Positions 50,536 to 58,677 of a stretch of DNA of 64,000 nt are shown one piece after another. The notes beneath the pieces were generated by a model. The model had not been told where the DNA came from. It searched no databases and worked only from the letters and a program-made list of their open reading frames with translations. The translations under genes and the position numbers were made by a program. Within the stretch, counting starts at the first letter, position 1. Each line of letters opens with the position of its first letter. This DNA comes from Acidimicrobiaceae bacterium (GTDB taxonomy: Bacteria; Actinomycetota; Acidimicrobiia; Acidimicrobiales; RAAP-2), in the NCBI GenBank assembly GCA_003155135.1, contig PMFN01000030.1:69772-133771 (forward strand), in the 5' to 3' direction.

Positions 50536-52248
50536 ATGAGCGTTCTTGAACCCGTCCGATCCGACCCGTTCGAACCGTCGCAGCCACGGGGAGCCACGCC
50601 CCTTCCCCGACTCGCCCGACCCGACCTGGCCGAGGCCTGCGGCTGGAGCCTGGTGTGGGTCGGCGTCCTCTCGGTCGGAGTGGCGTTGTGGTGGGACTGG
50701 TGGTCCTCGCCGTGGGTCGCGGTCCTCGCCCCTGCGCTGGCCCTGGCGGGGATCGCCGGCATCGCGGCGAGCTGGCTGGCCCGCACCACCCGTGCACGGC
50801 TGTTCCAAGCAGCGGGACTCTGCACCACGGTGTGCGCGGTGGCCACCCAGCAGGCGGTCCAGATCCACGATCGCGTCCGCTACCTGACCGACTCGGCGGC
50901 CTTCGACCAGACCGCGGCCCATCTGCTCCTGCATGGCCGCAACCCCTACGCCTCATCGATGTCGTCGGCGGCACGGCTGCTCGCCGATCCGAGAGGCATG
51001 TGGACCTACACCGCCACCGGTGGGCACGTGGTGCAGTTCTCCTATCCCGCCGGCTCGTTCCTGATCGACCTGCCGGGCCTGGTCCTCGGCTTCCACCACC
51101 TTGTCGTCGACTGGACGGATCTTGCCCTCTGGTTGCTCACCGGCGTCCTGCTCTTCGCGCTGCTCCCGAGGACCGTGCGGTGGCTGGCGCCCCTCGTGCT
51201 GCTCCTCCCGATCTTCGCCAGCGGTTTCAGCTCGGGCGGCACCGACGTCGCACTGCTGCCGTTCTTGGCCATGGCGGTGTGGCGGTGGGACCTCTTCGAC
51301 GTCGAGGGCGCGGGGATGGCCCGCTGGAGCGGGCCGGTGTTCCTCGGCCTCGCCTGCTCGTTCAAGCAGCTGGCCTGGTTCTGCGTCCCGTTCCTCCTGG
51401 TCGGGATCGTCATCGAGGCACGGCGCGACGGGCGGCGGCCAGGCGCCACGGCTGCCCGCTACCTGGCGCTGGTCGCCGGCACGTTCGCGGTGCTCAACGC
51501 GCCCTTCTTCCTCTGGGACCCCGGTGCCTGGGTGCGGGGGACGCTGACGCCGCTGACCCAGCCGCTGGTGGCGAACGGCCAGGGGTTGGTCACCCTGGCG
51601 CTGCACGGCGTCACGGGCGGGGCGAACCTGCGCCTCTTGACGCTGGCGAGCTTCTTCGCCCTGGCAGCCGTCGTGGCCGCGTTCGCCCTCTGGTACGGCC
51701 ACCTGAAGCGGATCTGGCCCGCACTCGTCCCTGTCTCGTTCTTCTTCGCAACCCGCAGCCTGTCGACCTACCTGGTCGACCTCTTCGTGGTGCTGGTGGT
51801 GGCTGCCGTCTCGGTCCGCCCCCCACCTCCGACCCCTGCGCCGTCCCCGCTGCGCCGCTCCGCCGTCCTGGGCGCCGTCTCGGTGTCAGTGGCCGTGGTG
51901 GTCAGCGCTGCGCTGGCGTTCACCTCGGTCCCGCTGCACCTCGCGGTCGTGGCCGTCCAGCCCGGTGCGGACTCGTCGGTGCGCGCCGTGACCATCTCGG
52001 TACACAACGATTCGGGCGCTCCCGTCGTCCCGCACTACATGGTCCTCATCGGCCGCGACAGCAACGGGTTCTGGTTGCCGGCTCCAGGGTTGGACGACGT
52101 GATCGGTGCCGACTCGTCGGCGACCCTCACCATCTACGCGCCGAGGGGCACCGCGCACCCCGAGGCCGGCACACACTGGCTGGTGCAGGCGTACACCTCG
52201 AGCCCCTTGGTGGTGGCCACGACGTCCCCACAGACCTGGAAACGCTGA
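50536..52248 (+). CDS. GT-C/GT87-like multi-TM glycosyltransferase
   Basis: ATG 50536 (GCGGAGCC upstream) gives 570 aa with about eleven helices, spaced as in GT-C polyprenol-dependent mannosyltransferases (DUF2029/GT87). The early loop TDSAAFDQTAAHLLLHGRNPYASS has the Asp and the HGRNPY motif typical of these enzymes. The final 110 residues are outside the membrane and beta-rich (VRAVTISVHNDSG, FWLPAPGLDDVIG). It probably adds a sugar to a lipid carrier or cell-wall polymer; donor and acceptor unknown. Distinct from the GT39 protein at 21924. Confidence 0.8.
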   Translation: MSVLEPVRSDPFEPSQPRGATPLPRLARPDLAEACGWSLVWVGVLSVGVALWWDWWSSPWVAVLAPALALAGIAGIAASWLARTTRARLFQAAGLCTTVCAVATQQAVQIHDRVRYLTDSAAFDQTAAHLLLHGRNPYASSMSSAARLLADPRGMWTYTATGGHVVQFSYPAGSFLIDLPGLVLGFHHLVVDWTDLALWLLTGVLLFALLPRTVRWLAPLVLLLPIFASGFSSGGTDVALLPFLAMAVWRWDLFDVEGAGMARWSGPVFLGLACSFKQLAWFCVPFLLVGIVIEARRDGRRPGATAARYLALVAGTFAVLNAPFFLWDPGAWVRGTLTPLTQPLVANGQGLVTLALHGVTGGANLRLLTLASFFALAAVVAAFALWYGHLKRIWPALVPVSFFFATRSLSTYLVDLFVVLVVAAVSVRPPPPTPAPSPLRRSAVLGAVSVSVAVVVSAALAFTSVPLHLAVVAVQPGADSSVRAVTISVHNDSGAPVVPHYMVLIGRDSNGFWLPAPGLDDVIGADSSATLTIYAPRGTAHPEAGTHWLVQAYTSSPLVVATTSPQTWKR

Positions 52249-52329
52249 GCGACCCCAGCCCCCCGACCGCCCACCGCTCGGAGACCCCGCAGGGGCTCGA
52301 TCAGCGAGGGGGTCCATTGTCGGTTCAGG

Positions 52330-53691
52330 TCACTGGAGCTCGCCGAGGTAGGGCGGGTTCGCCACGAGGAGCTGGTCGCGCACGCCGTCGGCCAGCAGCG
52401 TGGCCACCCCGAGGAGATCCTTGTCGTAGTTGCCGGCGCGGATGCCTGCCGCCAGGTCGCCGTCGTCGGCTGCACCGAGACGGCGAAGGCGTTCCGAGTG
52501 TGCAGCGACCGCTCCCGGCGCGAGCGCCAGCTCACGGCCGACTATGGCCAGCACGTTGCGCGCCACCCGTGCCTCGAAGCGGGCTGCCCCCTCCGCCTGC
52601 GGCATGACCGAGGCCTCGAGGTACTCGGTCACGGCCTCCACAAGCTCGGCGACGGTGGGACGGCCGAACACCGTGCTCGTCACCGGCACCGTCCCGGGGC
52701 CATCCTCATGACTCGTTCCGTCTTCCTGCGGCCGGTCGACGCCCATCAGGTCGAGGAGGTCCCATTCGCTCTCGCAGACCCGCCGCCCGATGGCGGCGAG
52801 CTCCACCGAGCGGGTCGCCCCGCTCAGGTGCGCCGACGCCTGGAGGAGGCAGATCACCGCCCATTTGATGGTGGCGTACGCCTCCCACCACCGGACCCGC
52901 TCGTGGTCCACCGGCTCGCCGCCGGCGGCCGTATAGGTGTCGAGGAACGCGTCGAGCTCGCCGAAACCGCCCACCCGGCCCCGGCCACCGAACCGCCAGG
53001 ACCGGGCGCACAGCCATCCGATGTCCTCGGCTGGGTCCCCCAGGTGGGCGAGCTCCCAGTCGAGCACGCCACGCAGACCGGTGTCGTCGATGAGGAGGTT
53101 GCCCATTCGGAAATCTCCGTGGACCACGACCGGTCGGCCCATGTGCGGACGATGGTGGTCCAGCCATCGCACGCCCAGTTCGAGGACCGGCCGTGCCGCA
53201 CCCAGCGCATCGAGAAACTCGAGCGGGTGGCGCAGCGGATCGGCGCCGGGGAGACCGTGGACCGACGCCGGGTCGATGGTGTGGATGGCGGCCAGGGCGG
53301 TCGCCGCCTGGTCGGTCAGCGCCGCTCGTGCGCCGGCGAACTCGTCGCCAAAGATGCGACGGGGAATGGTCTCCCCCTCGAGGCGCTCGACCACCAGCCA
53401 GCCGCTGGGCAGCCCGTCGGCGGCACCGGCGGCCACCACGCCGGGCACCGGGACCCCGGCCGCGGCCGCCGCCCGCAGGAGGTTCGCTTCCACGTCGGTC
53501 CCGGACCGCTCCGACAGACCGTCCCCCCGCACCTGTTGGAGGATGAGGCGTCGCACCGCCCCGGCCTCGGTCTCGAGCTCGAACGCGCTGGTCAGGCGCG
53601 ACGCACCACCCGAGAGCCGGCGCACCGACGCGACTCGTCCACCTAGTGCCTTCCCCAGCTGGCCGGCCAGCTCCGCCGTGCCGCTGCTCAC
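52330..53691 (-). CDS. APH-fold phosphotransferase fused to DUF6285
   Basis: The 453-aa protein has an APH/choline-kinase domain (about 20-330) with VVHGDFRMGNLLIDD (H191, D193, N198) and GVLDWELAHLGDP (D211). This is the acyl-CoA-associated APH branch, often next to acyl-CoA dehydrogenases. Residues about 345-450 match DUF6285 (RPTVAELVEAVTEYLEASVM, then LLADGVRDQLLVANPPYL), so the two domains are fused here. The phosphate acceptor is unknown. The stop of the upstream DUF7064-like gene lies 24 bases away, so they share an operon. Confidence 0.85.
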   Translation of the reverse strand: MSSGTAELAGQLGKALGGRVASVRRLSGGASRLTSAFELETEAGAVRRLILQQVRGDGLSERSGTDVEANLLRAAAAAGVPVPGVVAAGAADGLPSGWLVVERLEGETIPRRIFGDEFAGARAALTDQAATALAAIHTIDPASVHGLPGADPLRHPLEFLDALGAARPVLELGVRWLDHHRPHMGRPVVVHGDFRMGNLLIDDTGLRGVLDWELAHLGDPAEDIGWLCARSWRFGGRGRVGGFGELDAFLDTYTAAGGEPVDHERVRWWEAYATIKWAVICLLQASAHLSGATRSVELAAIGRRVCESEWDLLDLMGVDRPQEDGTSHEDGPGTVPVTSTVFGRPTVAELVEAVTEYLEASVMPQAEGAARFEARVARNVLAIVGRELALAPGAVAAHSERLRRLGAADDGDLAAGIRAGNYDKDLLGVATLLADGVRDQLLVANPPYLGELQ

Positions 53692-53715
53692 CGGCGCACC
53701 CTGGTCATGCGCGCT

Positions 53716-54747
53716 CTACGCCACCGGGACGGCGGGCTTCCCGCTCTCGTCGAGCTGATGGAGGTATTCGGCGATGCCATGGCCCGAGAGCGTGCTGCCA
53801 TCGTCGGCCCGGTACGTCCATCGCGTCAGCCCCTCGTTGACCACCGTGCCCCCGGCCCTTCCGATGTCCGCCACCCGCTGCACCTCGCCGGTCAGAGCAA
53901 AGGTGCGATCACGTTTGTCCACGACGACGGCGTGGACGACGCGCTGGGTGAGCCCGTCGTCGGCCAGCTCCGTGCGCAGCCGCCACTCCTTGATGCTCGT
54001 CACCTGGGCGTCCTTCAACACCCAGCCGCGGTGCAGGTCACCGGCGGACGTGCCGAGACGGATGCCGCCCAGGTGCATGGACTCGCCGAGGTTGATGCTG
54101 AACCACCGCCACATCGACGGGCCGCCCCAGCGGCGAGGGCCCCACGACCGATCACGGTTGCCGAATGCGTCGCCCCACGCGTGGGTGGCGCCGTCGATCG
54201 TCATCGAGCCGCTCCAGCGTCCAGCCTGCTCGAGGTGGCCCTTGCCGGTCGTGCCCGTGGCTGCCGAGGCCTCCTCGCTGTGGGGTGCCCCCGATCGCTG
54301 CCCGTCGGTGCCTACCGCCGGTGAGACGGCGTCGAAGCGAACGTCGACAACCAAGTGGACGGAGTGGGTGGGTTCGCCCCCCCGCCGGCACGCTCTGGCC
54401 GGCGCTTCGACGTCGGCCACGATGCGCCAGCTCTTCATCGGGTCGAGCAGCTCGTAGCGCACGCCTCCGACCACGAGCGGCGGCCCCACCATCTCGCGCT
54501 GCGTCACCACGTGGCGGTATTCGGCCAGCTCCCCGCCCGGGAGCCACGCGGAGAAGCCGACATCCATGGTGCCCTCGTTGGGTCGGACGCCGATCCGGGT
54601 GAAGAAGCCACTGTCCGAACCAGGGTCATACGCGTTGAAGTAGTACGACTCGCTCCACGCCGAATCGGGCTCGACGGGGTGCGCGAAGTCGTGCTCGGGA
54701 GCGAGGATGGGCACGGGCCAACTCTTGCCGATGGCACCCGCGTGCAC
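53716..54747 (-). CDS. DUF7064/AttH-like lipocalin-fold protein
   Basis: GTG 54747 gives 343 aa; an alternative GTG at 54714 starts at PILAPEHDF. Two beta-rich halves are seen, the first with SESYYFNAYDPGSDSGFFTR and the second with GDAFGNRDRSWGPRRWG, a run like the AttH/Svf1 and DUF7064/7065 proteins of actinobacteria and sphingomonads. Such proteins are calycin-like and act in lipid, carotenoid or sterol-type metabolism; activity here is unknown. It probably works with the APH-DUF6285 protein encoded next. Confidence 0.6.
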   Translation of the reverse strand: MHAGAIGKSWPVPILAPEHDFAHPVEPDSAWSESYYFNAYDPGSDSGFFTRIGVRPNEGTMDVGFSAWLPGGELAEYRHVVTQREMVGPPLVVGGVRYELLDPMKSWRIVADVEAPARACRRGGEPTHSVHLVVDVRFDAVSPAVGTDGQRSGAPHSEEASAATGTTGKGHLEQAGRWSGSMTIDGATHAWGDAFGNRDRSWGPRRWGGPSMWRWFSINLGESMHLGGIRLGTSAGDLHRGWVLKDAQVTSIKEWRLRTELADDGLTQRVVHAVVVDKRDRTFALTGEVQRVADIGRAGGTVVNEGLTRWTYRADDGSTLSGHGIAEYLHQLDESGKPAVPVA

Positions 54748-54864
54748 AATTGGCCCGGGCGAGGGCCTTCCTGCTCACGCCACGCGTGGCAGTGCCGTCG
54801 CCACACCCGTCGTCACACTCCCGGGCGCCAGCTCGTCCGGTCCCGAAGAGGCTCTGGTGTTCGC

Positions 54865-55737
54865 TCAGTTCTCGAGGGCACGCGCCACCACCGTGACGTC
54901 CTCGTTGCCGAGGCCCTGTTGCACGACGCCTTCCCACTCCTTCGCAAGCGAAGCAAGGACCGTGAATCGCTCGGGATCGCCTTCTTCGAGGGCAAGGTGG
55001 ACGTCCTTTAAGGCCAGAGCCAAAGGGAACTCGGGCGAGTAGTTGCCCTCGGCCATGCGCGCCATTTTTCCGTTCGCCCATGGCGAGATGAGCGGACCGC
55101 CCGCAAAGGCGTCCAGGACGCTGTGGGTCTCGAGTCCCAGATGACGTGCCAGGGCCAGCGAGTTGGCAAGCCCTTCAGCCCCGAAGGCAAGCAGGGTGTT
55201 GTTGACGAGCTTCATGCGCGAGCCGAGCCCGACATCGCCCAGCCAGACCGTACGTTGCCCGATTGCCGCGAAGAAAGGCTCGGCAGTAGGCCGCGCCTCT
55301 TCGGTCCCAGAGGCAAAGATGGTCAGCTTCCCCTGCTCGGCGGGAACCTTGCTTCCCGACACGGGCGCGTCGAGGAACAGGACATCGGGGCGCTGCTTCT
55401 CGACGATCGAGCCGATGGCCGCGGTCCCCTCGACGCCGATCGTGCTCATTTGTGCCCAGACGACGCCGGCAGGAAGCGCCGCCAGCATGCCGAGATCGAC
55501 GGCGATTGCCATCACCGCGCGGGCATCGGTGACCATGGTGATGACCATGTCGACCCCCGTGACCGCGTCCGCGACCGATCCGGCGACCTCAGCGCCTTGA
55601 TCGGCCATTCGGCTGGCGACGCCAGCATCCCGATCCCACACGACCGTCGGCAGTCCATTGCGGAGGGCACTGCCGGCCATCGCGCGACCCATGGTGCCGA
55701 GACCAAGCACGGCGAGCTTCGGCCCTCTGTCAGCCAC
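54865..55737 (-). CDS. Beta-hydroxyacid dehydrogenase family (3-hydroxyisobutyrate type)
   Basis: GTG 55737, after GGGAGGCC, gives 290 aa. Signatures are the NAD(P) loop GLGTMGRAMA (12-21), the substrate loop DAPVSGSK (123-130) and the catalytic lysine K176 in SRMKLVNN. It oxidises a 3-hydroxy acid or reduces a semialdehyde; relatives include 3-hydroxyisobutyrate and 6-phosphogluconate dehydrogenases. The substrate is unknown. Its neighbours on the same strand (DUF7064-like and APH-DUF6285) may be cotranscribed; the gap to the next gene is 117 bases. Confidence 0.92.
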   Translation of the reverse strand: MADRGPKLAVLGLGTMGRAMAGSALRNGLPTVVWDRDAGVASRMADQGAEVAGSVADAVTGVDMVITMVTDARAVMAIAVDLGMLAALPAGVVWAQMSTIGVEGTAAIGSIVEKQRPDVLFLDAPVSGSKVPAEQGKLTIFASGTEEARPTAEPFFAAIGQRTVWLGDVGLGSRMKLVNNTLLAFGAEGLANSLALARHLGLETHSVLDAFAGGPLISPWANGKMARMAEGNYSPEFPLALALKDVHLALEEGDPERFTVLASLAKEWEGVVQQGLGNEDVTVVARALEN

Positions 55738-56182
55738 GATGGCCTCCCTGGGTGGTTGCCCGGACCGTTACGGAGCCAGCCCGATGAGATTGGGAACCAA
55801 CGGCGGATTCGGTGTCCGTCGCCGTCAGAAACACTGCTTCAAGGACATTTTCGCGCTGACCGCAATCCACGACAAGGGCCTGAAGATCCACTGCGCCGTG
55901 CCCGATCCCCCCCCAGCCGGTGGCGATTGATCTCCGGCCGTCTGTTCAGGTCTTGTCGGTTCGGTTCGGTCTGAGTCCACAGTGCTGTCTCGAAGGACGA
56001 AGCAACACCGGACGATGTGCGATCCGCCACCGACCGTCACCGTTGCCAGATGCCCAACTGGCGCCGTGGCCGATGGCTGACGGGCGGTGGCGCGATCCGC
56101 TACGCCCGAATGTGCCGGCAAGCGGACCGAACTGGCAGGTTCGCGGTCAGGCCGCGCTCAGCGCGGAGCAGTACTGTGGCCC
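55738..56182. other. Intergenic region, no convincing gene
   Basis: The 445 bases between the divergent dehydrogenase and LLM genes contain only short overlapping frames, one of which (plus, 55658-55930) ends in PAGGD but has no motif or conserved start. Promoter-like TACTGT (56171-56176) lies seven bases before the LLM start. The region shows nothing else I can support. Confidence 0.5.
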
Positions 56183-57130
56183 ATGGCGAAATTCGGCATA
56201 CAGCTGCCCAACTTCTCGGGATTTGAGTCTGGCGACCTCTTCGAGCACGTGGCCGGCCTGGCGACGACAGCGGAAGAGTCCGGGTTCGACTCGGTGTGGG
56301 TCATGGACCACTTTTTCCAATTGCCGCCCTTGGGTGGGCCGAACGAACCGATGCTCGAGGCGTACACGTTGCTTGGGGCGTTGGCCGCCCGCACCCACCG
56401 GGTGCAGCTCGGGACCCTCGTCACCGGCGTGACGTATCGCAACCCCGGCATCTTGGCCAAGATCGTCACCACGCTGGACATCATCTCTCGGGGCCGGGCC
56501 ATCCTTGGCATCGGGGGAGCTTGGTACGACGTCGAGCATCAGGGCCTCGGCATCGAGTATCCGAGCGACGGCGTGCGCCTCGACATGCTTGAAGAGGCGG
56601 TTCAGGTCTGCCGGGCAATGTTCACCGGCGATGACGTGAGCTTCGAGGGAAACCACTACCGGCTCGACCATGCGCGCAATTTGCCCCGGCCCGTCCAGAC
56701 CGATGGGCCGAAAATCATGATCGGTGGTGGCGGCGAGAAGCGGACTCTGCGTCTCGTGGCCCTCTACGCCGACATGTGCAACGTGACCGGCGATGCCGGC
56801 ACGCTCGCCCACAAGATCGAGGTGCTCCATCGTCACTGCGCTGAAGTCGGCCGGGATCCCGCGGAGATTGCCATCACATGGATGACCCCGCTGATCCTGA
56901 CCACGTCCGACCAGAACACGGCTGAGATGCGCGAGATTCTGGCTGCGGCCGGCTCCGCCCAAGAGATTGCCGGATTCACCGTCGGCCAACCCCGTGAGAT
57001 TCCCGATCTGGTAGCAGCTCACATCGATGCCGGAGCCGACGAAGTGATCTTCAGCCTTGCCTTTGCTGACAAGGCGGGAATCGCCGCCGTCGGCGCGGCG
57101 TGTGGTCTGAGCGGAATGCCAACTCCCTAG
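56183..57130 (+). CDS. LLM-class F420-dependent oxidoreductase
   Basis: ATG 56183 gives 315 aa of a luciferase-like TIM barrel. FGIQLPNFS, SVWVMDHFF, RTHRVQLGTLVTGVTYRNP, GRAILGIGGAW and KIMIGGGGEKRTLRLVALYAD are those of the F420-type LLM family common in actinobacteria. It would transfer a hydride between F420 and an unknown substrate. A TACTGT -10 only seven bases before the ATG suggests a leaderless transcript. It is alone on this strand, at the left margin of the lower-GC segment. Confidence 0.9.
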   Translation: MAKFGIQLPNFSGFESGDLFEHVAGLATTAEESGFDSVWVMDHFFQLPPLGGPNEPMLEAYTLLGALAARTHRVQLGTLVTGVTYRNPGILAKIVTTLDIISRGRAILGIGGAWYDVEHQGLGIEYPSDGVRLDMLEEAVQVCRAMFTGDDVSFEGNHYRLDHARNLPRPVQTDGPKIMIGGGGEKRTLRLVALYADMCNVTGDAGTLAHKIEVLHRHCAEVGRDPAEIAITWMTPLILTTSDQNTAEMREILAAAGSAQEIAGFTVGQPREIPDLVAAHIDAGADEVIFSLAFADKAGIAAVGAACGLSGMPTP

Positions 57131-57232
57131 CCGGAGCAATGGCCCAGGGGTCGGCGTTCGAGATGTCCGCCGGCCGGCAGCAGTTGGCTGCCCCCGTCGC
57201 AACGGGAGTAGGCCCGTATCCCTCATCTCGAA

Positions 57233-57487
57233 GTGCCGAGAGATGAGCGTTGTGATTGTCGGACGACTGAGGCACCTGCGACCAAGAAAGTCATGGTTCT
57301 CTCGATGACCAAGCGTCAGTTCGACCCGATCAGAACAACCGAGTGGTGATCGTCGGTGGGGTGGCCGGAGGGATGTCCGCCGCTACTCGTCGTCGCCGAC
57401 TCGACGCGGAGGTCACCATCACCGTCCTCGAGCGATCAGGGCATCTGTCGTTCGCCGACTGCGGCCTGCCCTACTTCGTTGGCGGCA
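57233..57487 (+). repeat. Direct repeat copy A (degenerate, left)
   Basis: About 255 bases match 62825-63076 with roughly 16 substitutions and two short indels (by eye), in the same direction. The match covers the 3' part of the small Cys-rich ORF and the first quarter of the CoA-disulfide-reductase-like gene. It starts at GTGCCGAG and ends at GGCGGCA, with unrelated sequence on both sides. Confidence 0.9.
57293..57487 (+). pseudogene. Truncated, frameshifted start of a CoA-disulfide-reductase-like gene
   Basis: The ATG at 57293 matches the start of the intact gene at 62887, but an extra 5 bases after codon 11 shift the frame, giving a stop after 18 codons. The homologous frame resumes at GTG 57343 (VIVGGVAGGMSAATRR) and keeps the SFADCGLPYFVGG box with the redox Cys. 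Homology stops at 57487. The frame then continues for about 57 unrelated codons to 57657, on the opposite strand of the ABM gene. It cannot encode the enzyme. Another explanation is an old duplication fragment kept as a promoter. Confidence 0.85.
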
Positions 57488-57543
57488 AGGCCCATGGGGG
57501 CGTGCCGACAACATGCCCTTCAACCAACCACCTGCCCGAGTAC

Positions 57544-57819
57544 CTAACCTGTGATCACGTTGTGAACAGTCGCCACCATCGGTTCCTTGAGGCCGACGCC
57601 GAGTTCGGTGAGGACTGGCATCAGAGTGGGTCCGAAGGCGTCAAAGTCCTCCTGTGATTCCCAAGTATCGAATACCTGTATCTCGCCGTTCGACTCCAAG
57701 GCGCAGTGGTAGGTGCGCCCTTTTGGCGCCCCCCCACCGGCTGCCTCCAGCTTCTTGATCGCGCTGTCGTACTTTTCGGGCGTGAATCCTTCGTGCACGA
57801 AATAAATGCCAAGTGCCAT
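57544..57819 (-). CDS. Small ABM-like alpha/beta-barrel protein
   Basis: ATG 57819, with AGGAGG about nine bases upstream, gives 91 aa; longer frames add unlikely Arg-rich sequence. The pattern MALGIYFVHE, EKYDSAIKKLEAAG, YHCALESNGEIQVFDTWES and LMPVLTELGV is the beta-alpha-beta fold of ABM/Dabb-type dimeric barrels. These include cofactor-free monooxygenases and haem-degrading enzymes; no catalytic residue can be picked. It is divergent from a second ABM-like gene at 58143. Confidence 0.65.
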   Translation of the reverse strand: MALGIYFVHEGFTPEKYDSAIKKLEAAGGGAPKGRTYHCALESNGEIQVFDTWESQEDFDAFGPTLMPVLTELGVGLKEPMVATVHNVITG

Positions 57820-58142
57820 GCCGCACCGTCCTCCTGCGTACTCAACGCAATGTTGATGCTCGAGCCAATCCGCCTTGGACCTGGCCCACTCGGACCGTAG
57901 CTCGCAGCGCGTACCGAATGTCGACTGTGGTCCAGCGGTGGCGGAGGCTCTGGCCCCGAGTATCCCTGGACGCCGATGTGTGTCACAGGATTCATCTGCA
58001 CGGCTGAGACGGCTTCTCTTCCGACGAGTCGACGGTGCTCGAGTCAAGATCCGCAGCAGCGAGGCAGCTGGCGATGCTGAGCCGTAGATTGAAGATGCCG
58101 ACCTAGTTAGGGCTGGCGATTGATAAGGGGGGGGTATTTGCC
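57820..58142. other. Divergent control region between two ABM-like genes
   Basis: No gene seen. It must carry both promoters. The plus-strand side ends in GATAAGGGGGGGGTATTTGCC, an unusual G8 run that serves as the ribosome site for the 58143 gene. I found no clear -35/-10 pair. Confidence 0.4.
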
Positions 58143-58448
58143 ATGAGCGTTACGGTCACGATTCACTTTCCGGTTTCAGATGTCGCCAAGGCCATCGAAG
58201 GCCTTCACGGCAACGCCCAATTCCTCGAGGAGATCACCGAGTCAACGAGGGGCGCGGGGATGCTCCATCACCGGTTCGTTTCCGGAGACGGCGAGCTGAT
58301 GGTCATCGACGAATGGGAGACCGCCAAGCAATTCCAAAGCTTCTTCGACGGAAACCCCAAGGTCGCAGACGTCATGGCTTCTATCGGGATGACCGGACCA
58401 CCTGAGATCACCGTGTTCGGATCGATCGACGCGCCCGGCACCGTCTAA
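58143..58448 (+). CDS. ABM-domain small monooxygenase-like protein
   Basis: The 101-aa protein has the ABM barrel layout: VTVTIHFPVSDVAKAIEGL, HHRFVSGDGELMVIDEWETA with the E-W-x-T central strand, and a late FQSFFDGNPKVADVMASIG helix. It would form a dimeric barrel; relatives oxidise quinol-like compounds or bind haem. It shares only the fold with the divergent 57544 gene, as their sequences differ. The start is ATG after a G-rich site. Confidence 0.7.
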   Translation: MSVTVTIHFPVSDVAKAIEGLHGNAQFLEEITESTRGAGMLHHRFVSGDGELMVIDEWETAKQFQSFFDGNPKVADVMASIGMTGPPEITVFGSIDAPGTV

Positions 58449-58677
58449 GCAAGCGCAGGGCCCGCGATCTGGCATACGACGGCCAGCCACCGAGGTCGGC
58501 GGGCACACCGGAACCTTGGTGCGGGTACCGAACGCCGGCCGATGGGACAGTGCGAGGATTTTGAGCCCAACCGAACATGCTGAAGCGTGGACCAACAGAA
58601 CGCGAACAGAGCCGAAGAGGGGGTGGACCACAAGTTAGGCCCCCCTCAAGACATCGAACAAGGAGCGCCTCCATAGG

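Noticed and set aside
55658-55930. Short plus-strand frame ending PAGGD, considered as a transposase remnant.
   Set aside because: No inverted repeats, DDE residues or target duplication seen; most of it overlaps the dehydrogenase gene.
57343-57657. Apparent 104-aa gene starting VIVGGVAGG.
   Set aside because: It is the broken repeat copy fused by chance to sequence antisense to the ABM gene; only the first 49 residues have homology.
58110-58142. GGGGTAT half-site before the 58143 gene, considered as a second CstR-like operator.
   Set aside because: Only one arm is present, inside a G8 run; no matching TACCC arm within a suitable distance.
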